Positions 55,301 through 63,996 of a stretch of DNA of 64,000 bases are shown piece after piece. The notes beneath the pieces are model-generated. The model saw nothing but the letters and a program-made list of their open reading frames with translations. It searched no databases and had not been told where the DNA came from. Both the position numbers and the translations under genes were made by a program. This stretch comes from Nonomuraea glycinis (lineage in GTDB: Bacteria > Actinomycetota > Actinomycetes > Streptosporangiales > Streptosporangiaceae). Position 1 is the stretch's first letter, and each line of letters begins with the position of its first letter. Location of the stretch: assembly GCF_014646515.1 (NCBI RefSeq), contig NZ_BMNK01000003.1, forward strand, positions 389,430 to 453,429, in the 5' to 3' direction.

Positions 55301-56330
55301 CGGTGGGACCGGCGCCCAGGCTCATGCTGACGACCTTGGCGCCGCTGGACGCGGCCCACTCCATGCCTTCGATGATCCAGGAGTCATAACCGGAACCGGC
55401 GTCGTCCAACACCTTGCCGACGACCAGCTGCGCGCCCGGAGCCACCCCCTTGTGCGTGCCGCCGGACGCCGCTCCGCTTCCGGAGATGGTGGCGGCCACG
55501 TGGGTGCCATGGCCATGGCGGTCGGTGACCGGAGAATCGGGGACGAAGGACTTGGAGTCGGCGATCTTCCCTTCGAGGTCCGGGTGGGTGGCGTCGATGC
55601 CGGTGTCCAGCACCGCGACCTTCACCCCGGTGCCGTCGTAGCCCCCGGCCCAGGCCGCCGGGGCGCCGATCATCGGCACGCTCTTGTCCAGGAAGGCCTT
55701 GGCCTTGCCGTCCAGCCACACCTTGGCGATTCCGCCGCTCAGCGTGTCAGGCGCCTTCAGCCCGGCCGAGGGCACAGTCCGTACGGCGTTCCAGAAAGCC
55801 GCCGCCTCGGCCTTGGCGACGTTCATCGCGGAGGCGTTGATGCTGTCCAGATCGTGGGTCGGAACGCTGGCCGGGATCGCCTCTGCGGACTTCTTGACGG
55901 CTGCGGGCTCGCGCTCGCCCGGGTATTGGACGATGACCGGGACCTGCTTCGTCCGGTCGTCGGCATAGCCGTTCTCCGCCAGATACCTGACGTCGAACAG
56001 CCGCCGGTCCAGCCGGCCCGCCTGGATGGCGGGCATCGCGTCCTCGGGGAGGACGAAGACGCCCTCGGGGGTGGTCTGGGTGACCAGCCGCGGCCGGTGC
56101 CCGTCCTGGCGGGTGGCGGGCTCGGTCTTCACCTCGAAGCGGCCCGTGCCGGCCTGGGTGAGGGTGACCTTGTCCCCGGTGACCAGGGTGATGACGTGCG
56201 GACCCGGCCCGACGCCCTGGAGCGCGACGGGTGCCGCCGGCGGCGGCTCGGCGGCCGTCGCCGCGGAGGCCGGCGGCAGCGTTGACGCGGCCAGTGCGAG
56301 GAGTGAGGACAGCAGGATGGCGCGTTTCAC
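52338..56330 (-). CDS. Large secreted S8 subtilase
   Basis: 1330 residues. Signal peptide (about 1-27), an inhibitor-like propeptide (to about 215), then a subtilisin domain: Asp242 (VLDTGID), His274 (HGHGTHVA), Asn370 (AAGNSG), Ser450 (GTSMATPHVAG). The 850-residue C-terminal part is beta-rich; a PA-like segment (about 830-900, KLILMETG...AGAAGVAIF) lies in it. Family marks resemble streptomycete surface subtilases of 1200 or so residues. Exported and probably autoprocessed. Encoded next to a possible 42-residue peptide and a LAL regulator on the same strand. Confidence 0.93.
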   Translation of the reverse strand: MKRAILLSSLLALAASTLPPASAATAAEPPPAAPVALQGVGPGPHVITLVTGDKVTLTQAGTGRFEVKTEPATRQDGHRPRLVTQTTPEGVFVLPEDAMPAIQAGRLDRRLFDVRYLAENGYADDRTKQVPVIVQYPGEREPAAVKKSAEAIPASVPTHDLDSINASAMNVAKAEAAAFWNAVRTVPSAGLKAPDTLSGGIAKVWLDGKAKAFLDKSVPMIGAPAAWAGGYDGTGVKVAVLDTGIDATHPDLEGKIADSKSFVPDSPVTDRHGHGTHVAATISGSGAASGGTHKGVAPGAQLVVGKVLDDAGSGYDSWIIEGMEWAASSGAKVVSMSLGAGPTDGTDPISQAVNDLSASTGTLFVIAAGNSGALPGTVAAPGTAEAALTVAAVDKQDQMADFSGRGPRFGDSGLKPDIAAPGVDIAAARAAGTTMGTPVDDRYTSASGTSMATPHVAGAAAIMAQLHPDWKGPLLKSALMSTAKDDGFSVYEQGAGRVDLAKAHTQRVFATTAGIGFGSVTEEGEPLRRALSYSNLTDQPVTLTLTPALRTAGGTAVEERLSTDPTLTVPAGGTATATVTLDTAGLDLSSYSGSVTAEADGIRLTTPVGVVREAPLVQLTVHTIGRDGQPAAPWYQQTLDVDGEKGYLGGTVVSREGTTVTRVPVGTHSVMQLLGTVDSDDRYNETFLISPEVTVTGDTEITLDARQASQVRFSTPKPAEPLNNIWVVATQRTIANGQPYGTTVTSGLQHGAWAKVWAIPTKPVTKGKFRFAGQWTLGHAQVTMTAGRHKPITLNPVAPQHIDFGTGPIQGNQPDWKPFTGTRTLPLVDVGAGRAEDIAGKDLRGKLILMETGPAPDGGLKCWAWISQIIAIREAGAAGVAIFPSKSGLCALPISVEQELNTGDPKPISIPNVSLSNREGLKLRARLASEPVSVQVTGTPDTPYTYVLKPYAEGSVPKSLHHTLTRKQLVQVDLDVHASQPARFNNWRTLYKQDDVIATTTSTSDFGSMAFTGPTTRTEWIGPVDPTVIHSHGMSSSNLERTTFYDTRFRAEVFDRPGRTRQQWFTAGLTPGAQTASDRVYALADKDAPPLTTQGIDLTCMICVQGDTLWAEFAPSGTPDKHPVSSGFWKGDALLTPVYDLHLYRDGTEIPRVTRPGLDNLPAFTLPKGSGTYRLTAKNAQHDTEWTFRAPPAKEHVLPGSFCKYWIIEGVTEQCRPTPVVFAGYDLGDTLALDNTVRAGRSHRFTVEAYHSPSAAKMPKIAGLKLWMSTDDGAKWTSVKVKRDRDGAYTASTHYPSLRDTKGAVSLKVEAWDAEGNTLKQTSTRLFNLR

Positions 56331-56404
56331 GCGGTCCTCCGGGGGAGTAAGCCGTGGGTAGGCATGAGGGGACTGCCTTTCTGCGAGGTCGTGGTGGGGG
56401 TGGC

Positions 56405-56533
56405 TCAGAGAGGGACGAATCCCTCGGGCGGCGGGACTTCCTCGGTGCTCGGCACGGTCTCGCCCCCGGACGCCTCCGGTCCCTGTTCGGGGACCTCGTC
56501 CAGATCGGATTCGGTCGCGGACTCGTCAGACAT
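56405..56533 (-). CDS. Possible 42-residue acidic peptide
   Basis: Reads MSDESATESDLDEV and ends PPPEGFVPL with stop. 12 acidic residues in 42, no Cys, no Lys or Arg, no hydrophobic segment. AAGGATG lies about 12 bases upstream as a weak ribosome site. Third-position GC is about 80 percent, consistent with coding. It is 75 bases before the subtilase start and 65 bases after the LAL stop, on the same strand. It could be a short secreted-like signal or RiPP-type precursor, or chance. Confidence 0.4.
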   Translation of the reverse strand: MSDESATESDLDEVPEQGPEASGGETVPSTEEVPPPEGFVPL

Positions 56534-56597
56534 GCGGCCAGCATCCTTGCCACATCACCCGCTGGGGTATGGGAGCCGTATGGGGAAAATTCCCCAT

Positions 56598-59474
56598 TCA
56601 GTCGTGGATGGGGCGTTCCAGGTGCCGGGCCAGTTCCGTGCGCGACCGCGCGCCGAACTTCTGCATCGCGGCGCTGAGGTGCTTGTCCACCGTCTTGGCC
56701 GACAGGAACAGCTCCCTGGCGATCTGCTGATTGGTCAGACCCGTCGCCACCAACCGCGCGACCTCCCACTGCCGGGCCGTCAGCCCCCGCTCCGGATCTC
56801 CCGAGCCGCGACGCCGGCCGGTGCGCAGCCCGTGCAGCCGGCCCAGCTGGGTGGCCCGGTCCAGATCCCAGCGCGCCTCCAGCCGCTCGTACTCCGCGAG
56901 CACGGCCTTGAGCGCCGGCTCCGCCGTGTCGTCACCGGCCTCGAGCAGGCAGGCCGCCGCCTGCTCTCTCGCCTGCGCGGCCTCGTAGGCGGCGGGCAGC
57001 AGCTCGTAGCCCGCCGCGGCGGCGGTGAAGTGCGCCACGGCCTCCGGCCACCGCCCGGTGCCCGCCGCCAGATGCCCGCGCGCGTGCTCCAGGGCCGGTA
57101 CGGCCAGCGGCGCGTCCAGCCCGCGCAGCCCTGACTCGTACCGCGCCACGGCTCCGGCGGCCTCCTCCCGCCGCCCGGCGGCCAGCAGCGCCTCCGTCAG
57201 CGCCGGCAGGGCACGCACCCCGAGCGGCCACAGCCCGTTCGCCTCCCAGGCCGCGACGGCCTCGGCCGTCTCGGCGAGCGCGGCCGGCGCGGTGCCGCGC
57301 GCGATCCCCAGCCGCAGCAGCGCGGTCGCGGGGAAGGGCAGGTCCGCCGTGTCCGTGGTCAGGCCGATCCGCATCTGGTCGAGGAAGCGGCTCCGCGCCG
57401 CGTCGAGATCGCCCTCGGCCAGCAGCAACCCGGCCGTCGCCAGCGCCAGCGTGTCCCGTTCCGGCCGCTCGCTGAGCTCCTCGCCGAGCTCCTTGAGCTC
57501 CCTCGCCAGCCCCTCCCAGGCCCCGCTGAGATAGGCGACCTGGAGGAGGGAGGCCCGGCTGCGCACGGCGATGGGTCCGGTGGCGTCGATCTCCGCGCCG
57601 CGCTCCAGCGCGATCGTGAGCAGCCGCCGGGCCAGGTGGTGGTCCCCGGTCAGCACCGCGGCCGCCCCGATCGAGAAGGGCACGTTGACGGTACGGCGGT
57701 GCGCGGGCAGGCCGGCGACCTCCTGCTCCATCCCCTCGGCCAGGTCGCGCCAGCGCGGGTCGCCGATCAGCACCAGCGCCATCACGATCTTGCCCTGGAG
57801 GTAGAGGCGCATGGTCGGCTCGCCGATCGCGGGCACCGTCTCCAGCGCCCGGTCCAGCCACGCGACGTGCTCGTCCAGCGAGGTTCCCGGCGCTGTCGGC
57901 AGGCCCAGGGCCATCATCGCCCACGCCGCCAGCTCCGGACGATCGCCCAGGTCGTCGACGGCCGCGGCCATCTCCCGCCGCTCCCGCGCCGGATCCGACC
58001 GCGCGAGATTCAGGTGCAGGGCCAGCAGCAGCCGCAGCTCGCCGCGGACGGCCCGGGGCGGTTCGCCCTGCAGCGCCGCCGCGAACAGATCGCAGATGTC
58101 GGGGACGTGCAGCACCTCGGTGGCGATCCACCCGAGCCGCACCGTCAACTCGGCCTGGACCGGCTCCGGCAGCCGCCCGCGCCGCAGCACGTCCTCCAGG
58201 AGGCGGGCCGCCTCGGCGTCGTCGCCGAGCTCCACCGCCTGGTCCGCGGCTCGCCGCGCGGCCGTCACCCAGTCGTCGTCCCGGCCCGCCTGCCGCAGAT
58301 GGTGCGCCACCTGCCCGAGCGGCACGGGAACCAGCCCCTGTACGGCGTCCGCGGCGGCGGCGTGCAGCGTCTGCCTGCGGCCGAGCGGGACGCCCTCGTA
58401 CACCGCCTGGGCGGCCAGCACGTGCCGGAATCCCACCATGCCCTCGCGCTCGGCGAACAGGCCGGCGTCCAGCGCCTCGTCCACCCCGTCGGCCACGGCG
58501 GCCGGGGGCAGGCCGGTCACGCCGATCAGCACCGCCAGGGGTACGGCCAGCTGGAGCACGGCCGCCGCCTCGGTCACCGCCCGCGCCGCCGGGGAGAGCC
58601 TGCCGACCCGTTCCCGTACCGAAGAGCGCACACCGCTCGGCACGTCGAGCGCGTCCAGCGTCCGGCGCGCCCACCCACCGGCCCACGGGATCAACGCCCC
58701 GCGCGTCCGCAACAGGGCCAGCAGCTCCTGGATCGCCAGCGGCAGCCCCGAGGCCCGCACGCACAAGTGTGCCGCGAACTCCGCGGAGACCTCCTCGCTG
58801 CCCAGGATCGCCGCCGCGAGCGCGCGCGTCTGCCCCTCGTCCAGCGGCGCGAGCACCACGTGCTCGTGGGTGAGCACGTCACGGGGGCGCGCGGTCAGCG
58901 CGCGCACGCCCGCCGGCACCTCCTCGCCCCGGTACGTCACCACGATCGACAGCGAGCCCGGCTGGTTCCCCAGCAGGTACGACAGGAACTCGACCGTCTG
59001 CTCGTCGGCCCAGTGCGCGTCCTCCACCACCAGCACCGCCGGGCCGAGCGCGGCCAGCACTTCGCCCAGGCCGCGGAACAGCCGGTGCCGCTCGGCCGCC
59101 CGGTCGTCGAGCGGCTCGGGCGGCTTCGGCAGCACGTGCGCCAGCTCGGGGAACAGGCCGCGCAGCGCGCCGGCCACCGGTGACAGCGCCGCGCCCGCCA
59201 GCTCGCCGCCCGTGGACCGCAGCGCCTCGACGAGCGGGCCCAGCGGGAACGGCTCCCTGATCTGGCCGCACCCGCCGCTCAGGATCCGCCGCCCGGCGGC
59301 CTCCGGGCGGGCCAGCAGCTCGGTGACCAGGCGGGACTTGCCGATGCCGGCTTCGCCCTCGACGACGAGCACCGACGGCGGCAGGGCCAGCGCGGCGGCC
59401 AGCCGGTCCAACTCCCTGTCCCGACCGACCAGGACCGGCGAGACCACCCGGCCCGGAATCCCCCGTCCGCTCAT
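56598..59474 (-). CDS. Large LuxR-family regulator (LAL)
   Basis: 958 residues. An AAA/STAND ATPase domain with Walker A GEAGIGKS (40-47) and VLVVEDAHWADEQ as Walker B; a long helical TPR-like middle; then a LuxR helix-turn-helix at the end (LTARQWEVARLVATGLTNQQ, then IARELFLSAKTVDKHLSAAMQKF). MalT-like architecture. Activators of this kind often control secreted enzymes or metabolite clusters in streptomycetes. The following genes on the strand are the small peptide and the subtilase, so those are possible targets. Confidence 0.92.
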   Translation of the reverse strand: MSGRGIPGRVVSPVLVGRDRELDRLAAALALPPSVLVVEGEAGIGKSRLVTELLARPEAAGRRILSGGCGQIREPFPLGPLVEALRSTGGELAGAALSPVAGALRGLFPELAHVLPKPPEPLDDRAAERHRLFRGLGEVLAALGPAVLVVEDAHWADEQTVEFLSYLLGNQPGSLSIVVTYRGEEVPAGVRALTARPRDVLTHEHVVLAPLDEGQTRALAAAILGSEEVSAEFAAHLCVRASGLPLAIQELLALLRTRGALIPWAGGWARRTLDALDVPSGVRSSVRERVGRLSPAARAVTEAAAVLQLAVPLAVLIGVTGLPPAAVADGVDEALDAGLFAEREGMVGFRHVLAAQAVYEGVPLGRRQTLHAAAADAVQGLVPVPLGQVAHHLRQAGRDDDWVTAARRAADQAVELGDDAEAARLLEDVLRRGRLPEPVQAELTVRLGWIATEVLHVPDICDLFAAALQGEPPRAVRGELRLLLALHLNLARSDPARERREMAAAVDDLGDRPELAAWAMMALGLPTAPGTSLDEHVAWLDRALETVPAIGEPTMRLYLQGKIVMALVLIGDPRWRDLAEGMEQEVAGLPAHRRTVNVPFSIGAAAVLTGDHHLARRLLTIALERGAEIDATGPIAVRSRASLLQVAYLSGAWEGLARELKELGEELSERPERDTLALATAGLLLAEGDLDAARSRFLDQMRIGLTTDTADLPFPATALLRLGIARGTAPAALAETAEAVAAWEANGLWPLGVRALPALTEALLAAGRREEAAGAVARYESGLRGLDAPLAVPALEHARGHLAAGTGRWPEAVAHFTAAAAGYELLPAAYEAAQAREQAAACLLEAGDDTAEPALKAVLAEYERLEARWDLDRATQLGRLHGLRTGRRRGSGDPERGLTARQWEVARLVATGLTNQQIARELFLSAKTVDKHLSAAMQKFGARSRTELARHLERPIHD

Positions 59475-59620
59475 CCGTGCCGCACCCGGGCACCCCCATG
59501 ATCAGAAGACATGCCGCACTTCTTCCTCTCATGTCTCATATGTCACTCTTATCGGACAAGTGGCCTAGTACGCCATTTTTCCGCTGCGATCTCCCGCACG
59601 GAGCGCGTCCACCAGGCCGG

Positions 59621-61423
59621 TCACGACCCGACACGACCGGCCGCGGGCGTGCCGCCGTCGAAGGCGTAGCCGCCCGTGCTGGTGTGGCCGGCGCCGTCGG
59701 TCGCGGTGATGGTGATCCACGGCCGGGCGGGATCGAGGTCGCCCGGCGCGAACGGCGCCCAGGCCGACTCCAGCCCGCCGGGCACCCGGTCGGCATCGCC
59801 GTCGCCGCCGTCGGGTGCCCGGTCGCCGTCGCCGCCGTCGGGTTCCCGGTCGGCATCGCCGCCGTCGGACGCCCGGTCGGCATCGCCGGTTCGGGGGGCG
59901 TGCCGCTGCTGTGGCACGGTCACCGTCCTGGTCCCGGCGCCCCGTGCCTGGTAGGTGAAGCGCAGGTCGCCGCCGCCCAGCCGATAGCCCTCGACCGTGA
60001 TGCCGGCGCCCGTCCACCGCGCGTCCGCGATGATGGGCTGCCGCCAGTCCGCCGCGAGATCGTCGCTGAGCGAGGGCGTGGCGTCGTCGGACCGGCAGGT
60101 CAGGAACGGGTCCCACCCGTACGCGATGATCTTGGTGGCGTTCCCGCCCACCGCGGCGACCTGCTCGTCCACCCGGCTCTTGGTGGCGCGGCCCCGCAGC
60201 GGGAACGGGTTGGCCCGGCCGCACTCGCCCGCCGCCTGGGTGGGCTCGAAGACCTCGACGTTCACCCACAGCTCCACCCCCGGCTCGACGTGGCGCGCGG
60301 CCTCGGCCACGTAGTCGCGGGTGGAGCCGTGGTAGGCCTGCCGGTGGGTGCGCTCGCCCACCATCGGCGCCAGCCGGGGTCCGACCGAGGCGTCCACCTC
60401 GTCCGCGCCGTAGACGGGCACCTTGCCCACGCCACGCCCGTCCTGGATCGCGATGGCCATCGGCGCGCCCGCCCGGGTGCCCGCGATGTCGGCGAAGCCC
60501 TTGCCCACCTGCTCGACCGGGAAGCCGCGACCCCTGCGCGCGTCCCAGAAGGGGCTGACCATGATCTTCGTGCCGGGCATCGCGGCGGCCACCACCTCGT
60601 GCTGCGCGGCGTACAGGGCGATGATGGCGTCGTCGTCGGCCCGGTCCCGCATGGCGAGCTCGAAGGACTGGTAGACCCCGCCGAGCGCGGCCGAGGTCGC
60701 GTACCGCTGCCGATAGTCGGCCAGGACGCGCGCGGTGAGCTCGTTCAGCGCGGGCAGGTGCGCCAGGTCGGGCAGCCACGGCTTGCCGGGGTCCCTGGGC
60801 GGCACGGGCAGACCGGGAAAGACCCGCATGCCGTACGCGGCCGCCTCGGCGAGCAGGTTGCCCACCCCGTCGCCGTCGGCCGCGATCAGCAGGAGATCGT
60901 GGCGGCCGGCGTCGCAGCCGCCCAGCATCAGGCGGTAGTAGGTGCGCCCGCCGCTCTCGATCCGCCGGTCGAGCCCGGGGCAGCGCAGCACCGCGTCGCC
61001 GAACCGCTCGGTCGTCAGGTAGGTGTACACCCGGCCGATCGTCCGGCCGGGCGCGGCCTCCAGCGCGGCCCGGTAACAGGGCTTGCCGTTCTCGACGCAG
61101 CCGGCGAAGTCGCCGGCGAGGTCACCGGTCACCCGCCCGTCGCCGTCCACCTCGGCGGGCAGGATCCGCGCGCCGAACGTGATGATCGTGTCGCCGCCCA
61201 CGCCGTGGACCGCCTCCACCAGGCGCTGGGTCACGCACCGGTCCGGGCGCGGGATGACCCAGTAGCCGGTGATGGGGTAGGGAGTGGTGACCCGGGTGTC
61301 CCTCGGCGGGCAGGTCACCTCGGCGCCTAAGGACCGGGTGATGGCGGTGACCACGGTGTCCGGCACGACGGCCAGCACCACCACCGTGACGGCCAGCGCC
61401 ACGCGTACGAACCCCTGCAGCAC
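59621..61423 (-). CDS. DUF4434-like secreted or membrane-anchored protein
   Basis: 600 residues from GTG 61423; the GTG has AAGGGG eight bases upstream, and starts a hydrophobic stretch (ALAVTVVVLAVVPDTVV) that acts as signal or anchor. The middle contains segments like DUF4434/GH-like barrels (ALGGVYQSFELAMRDR, PFWDARRGRGF, YGWDPFLTC). The C-terminus has a 9-residue repeat (GGDADREPD type) followed by an Ig-like end. Glycosidase-like function is possible but not shown. Confidence 0.65.
   Translation of the reverse strand: MLQGFVRVALAVTVVVLAVVPDTVVTAITRSLGAEVTCPPRDTRVTTPYPITGYWVIPRPDRCVTQRLVEAVHGVGGDTIITFGARILPAEVDGDGRVTGDLAGDFAGCVENGKPCYRAALEAAPGRTIGRVYTYLTTERFGDAVLRCPGLDRRIESGGRTYYRLMLGGCDAGRHDLLLIAADGDGVGNLLAEAAAYGMRVFPGLPVPPRDPGKPWLPDLAHLPALNELTARVLADYRQRYATSAALGGVYQSFELAMRDRADDDAIIALYAAQHEVVAAAMPGTKIMVSPFWDARRGRGFPVEQVGKGFADIAGTRAGAPMAIAIQDGRGVGKVPVYGADEVDASVGPRLAPMVGERTHRQAYHGSTRDYVAEAARHVEPGVELWVNVEVFEPTQAAGECGRANPFPLRGRATKSRVDEQVAAVGGNATKIIAYGWDPFLTCRSDDATPSLSDDLAADWRQPIIADARWTGAGITVEGYRLGGGDLRFTYQARGAGTRTVTVPQQRHAPRTGDADRASDGGDADREPDGGDGDRAPDGGDGDADRVPGGLESAWAPFAPGDLDPARPWITITATDGAGHTSTGGYAFDGGTPAAGRVGS
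59781..59893 (-). repeat. 27-bp tandem repeat inside the DUF4434-like gene
   Basis: Four units (59781-59812 with an expansion, 59813-59839, 59840-59866, 59867-59893). They encode GGDxDRxPD nine-residue repeats, an acidic linker before the C-terminal domain. Confidence 0.85.
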
Positions 61424-61771
61424 CCGTAGCCCCTTCGCGTCGAACTTCAGGCTATGCGGTGCACTGTGATCAAATGAGCCCGTTCGGCCGCGTATTTGCA
61501 CCTCCACCAGGCGCGGATCCCCCTGGCAGGACTGCTGAGTTGGCCGCTTTATAAACATTTATCGCGAAAAGGTCAACTGCGAGATTGTCCTAAATCTGGT
61601 ACACACCATGGGCTGAGTGGGTCTTTTCACGGGTATCTGTCGGTACTACCTTCCCTAAGGCACACATTCGGGGGAATAAATGTCGCGTAGGTCCCTTTGT
61701 CGCCATCCGCTGAGATGGCCCCGCGCACCCAAGCGCATGCCCGCTTCAAGCTGTCCCATGGGAAGTGCGAA
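61424..61771. other. Divergent intergenic region, 348 bp
   Basis: Between the DUF4434-like and M28 genes. Contains an AT-rich patch with ATAAA-CA-TTTAT (61551-61562) and several short stem candidates (CCTT-CCCT-AAGG near 61650). Probably a long 5' leader for the M28 gene. No known riboswitch consensus was recognised. Confidence 0.5.
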
Positions 61772-63292
61772 ATGAAACTCAGTTTCCGAAAAAGTGCCAT
61801 ACGTGCCGCCGCACTGGTCACGGCACTCGCCCTCCCCTTCGCCTTCACGCCTCCGGCCAGCGCCGGAATCGTTGACGAAGCAGCCGCCAAACTGCTGGTG
61901 AAGAAGGTCAAGGGCACGAACGTCAACAAACACCTGCAGGCTTTCCAAGCCATCGCCACGGCCAACGGGGGCAACCGCGCGGCCGGCACGGCCGGCTACA
62001 AGGCCTCCCGTGACTACGTCGCCGGCAAGCTGCGCAAGGCCGGCTACAAGGTCACCCTCCAGCCGATCAACTTCGTGGAGAGCTGGACCGAGAACACCCC
62101 GCCCACCCTGACCGCGGGCGCCAAGACCTACGTCCCCAACGAAGACTTCTACACCTTCCAGCCGTCCCCGGCGGGCGACGTGACCGCGCCGGTCCAGGGC
62201 GTCGACCTCACCCTGCCGCCCACTCCCGCCTCCTCCTCCACCAGCGGCTGCGAGCAGTCCGACTTCACCGGCTTCCAGGCGGGCAACATCGCGCTCATCC
62301 AGCGCGGCACCTGCCCCTTCGCCACCAAGGTGCGCAACGCCGGGACCGCCGGCGCCAGCGGGGTCATCGTCTTCAACGAGGGCCAGCCGGGCCGGACCGA
62401 GGCCAACCCGCTGGACATCGGCGAATGGCGGGCCGCGATCCCGATGGTCTACGCCGACTTCTTCGTCGGCAACGAGCTGGCCGCCACGCCGGGCGCCACC
62501 ATCCGGCTCAAGGTCGACTCCACCCTGGTGCTCGGCACCGACGACAACGTGATCGCGGAGACCCGCCTCGGCGACCCGCGCAACGTCGTCATGGTCGGCG
62601 CCCACCTCGACAGCGTCCCCGAGGGCCCCGGCATCAACGACAACGGCTCGGGCAGCGCCGCCATCCTGGAGACGGCCCTGCAGTTGCAGCACTTCCCGGT
62701 GAAGAACAAGGTCCGCTTCGCCTTCTGGGCCGCCGAGGAGATCGGCCTGCTCGGCTCCGACCAGTATGTGGCGAAGCTCAGCCAGGCCGACCGCGACCGC
62801 GTCAGGGTCTATCTGAACTTCGACATGGTCGCCTCGCCCAACTACGCCTACATGCTGTACGACGGCGACGACTCCGACGCCACCGGCTCACCCGCCGGCC
62901 CGCCCGGATCCGCGCAGATCGAGCAGCAGCTGGCGAAGTTCTTCGGCAAGCGCAACCTGCCCACCATCGGCACCGACTTCGACGGCCGCTCCGACTACGG
63001 GCCGTTCATCGCGGTCGGCATCCCGTCGGGCGGCATCTTCACCGGCGCCGAGGGCATCAAGACGGCGGAGGAGGCCGCGCTGTTCGGCGGCACGGCGGGC
63101 GCCGCCTACGACCCCTGCTACCACCAGGCATGCGACACGATCACGAACGTGAACGCGACCGCGCTGGACGTCAACTCCGACGCCATCGCCGACTCCACGG
63201 CCAGGTACGCCTTCAACCTCCGGTCCATCCCCGGCAGATCCACCGCCCCCGCCCGCAAGGGCGCCCCGGCGACGGACGCCGCCCAAAGCTGA
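61772..63292 (+). CDS. Secreted M28 zinc aminopeptidase with PA domain
   Basis: 506 residues. Signal peptide (about 1-31, PPASA). PA domain inserted (about 140-250, ALIQRGTCPF). Zinc ligands: His278 (AHLDS), Asp290 (INDNGSG), Glu322-323 (AAEEIG), Asp351 (NFDM) and a final His in YHQACDT. Similar to Streptomyces aminopeptidase S-type enzymes. ATG at 61772 with GGGAAG seven bases upstream is preferred over a TTG 75 bases earlier. Ends before a perfect terminator. Confidence 0.93.
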   Translation: MKLSFRKSAIRAAALVTALALPFAFTPPASAGIVDEAAAKLLVKKVKGTNVNKHLQAFQAIATANGGNRAAGTAGYKASRDYVAGKLRKAGYKVTLQPINFVESWTENTPPTLTAGAKTYVPNEDFYTFQPSPAGDVTAPVQGVDLTLPPTPASSSTSGCEQSDFTGFQAGNIALIQRGTCPFATKVRNAGTAGASGVIVFNEGQPGRTEANPLDIGEWRAAIPMVYADFFVGNELAATPGATIRLKVDSTLVLGTDDNVIAETRLGDPRNVVMVGAHLDSVPEGPGINDNGSGSAAILETALQLQHFPVKNKVRFAFWAAEEIGLLGSDQYVAKLSQADRDRVRVYLNFDMVASPNYAYMLYDGDDSDATGSPAGPPGSAQIEQQLAKFFGKRNLPTIGTDFDGRSDYGPFIAVGIPSGGIFTGAEGIKTAEEAALFGGTAGAAYDPCYHQACDTITNVNATALDVNSDAIADSTARYAFNLRSIPGRSTAPARKGAPATDAAQS

Positions 63293-63303
63293 CCTGACAA
63301 CCC

Positions 63304-63333
63304 GGTGAGCGGTCCCCACGGGGACCGCTCACC
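63304..63333 (+). terminator. Strong terminator after the M28 gene
   Basis: A 14-bp perfect stem, GGTGAGCGGTCCCC with its complement, loop AC, then CCCTTTCTC. Eleven bases after the stop. Confidence 0.85.
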
Positions 63334-63429
63334 CTTTCTCCAGAAGAACGTCCGGGTACGTGTCAAGAACGCGCCGGCGACTCCGACCCCCTCGCGAAAG
63401 ACCACAGGAACACTCACCAGGAGCCCGCC

Positions 63430-63996
63430 ATGCGCAAGATCATCTATTACGTGCACACCTCGGTCGACGGCTACATCGATGGGCCGAACGGCGAGTTCGA
63501 CTGGGCGGACATGGGCCCCGAGCTGTCGGCGTACTCCGAGGAACTCGTCGACAGGACGGGCACCTTCCTCTACGGGCGGGCGGTCTGGGAGGTCATGTCC
63601 TCCTACTGGCCGCAGGCCGAGTCGATCTCCCAGCACCCGCACGACCTCAAGTTCGCGCCCATCTGGCGGGCGGCCCCGAAGATCGTCGTGTCCAGCACCC
63701 TGGAGCAGGTCGAGTGGGACGCCCAGTTGATCAACACGGACGTGGCCGGGGAGATCGCCGCGCTCAAGGAGCGGCAGGGCGGGGACCTCCTGCTCACCGG
63801 CGGCTCGACGCTGATGTCCTCGCTCACCCGGCTCGGCCTGGTGGACGAGTGGCACATCGTGGTGCACCCGGTGGTGCTCGGCGGCGGCCGGCAGCTGTTC
63901 CCGCACCCGCAGGACCGCCTGGCCCTGCGCCTCACCGACACCCGCCGCCTCGACTCCCAGGCCGTGCTGACCAGCTACGTGCGCGCGGACGGCTGA
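63430..63996 (+). CDS. RibD C-terminal / DHFR-fold reductase-like protein
   Basis: 188 residues. Opens IIYYVHTSVDGYIDGPNGEFDW, the standard RibD-C start (shown in two motif parts: SVDGYI and NGEFDW), with FLYGRAVWEVM and GGSTLMSSL. DHFR fold, binds NADPH; real substrates of this group are unknown. Intact to its stop near the window end. Confidence 0.9.
   Translation: MRKIIYYVHTSVDGYIDGPNGEFDWADMGPELSAYSEELVDRTGTFLYGRAVWEVMSSYWPQAESISQHPHDLKFAPIWRAAPKIVVSSTLEQVEWDAQLINTDVAGEIAALKERQGGDLLLTGGSTLMSSLTRLGLVDEWHIVVHPVVLGGGRQLFPHPQDRLALRLTDTRRLDSQAVLTSYVRADG

Noticed and set aside
61560..61771. c-di-AMP (ydaO) riboswitch before the cell-surface peptidase
   Set aside because: The conserved GGGTGAATC-type core and typical pseudoknot segments are not found.
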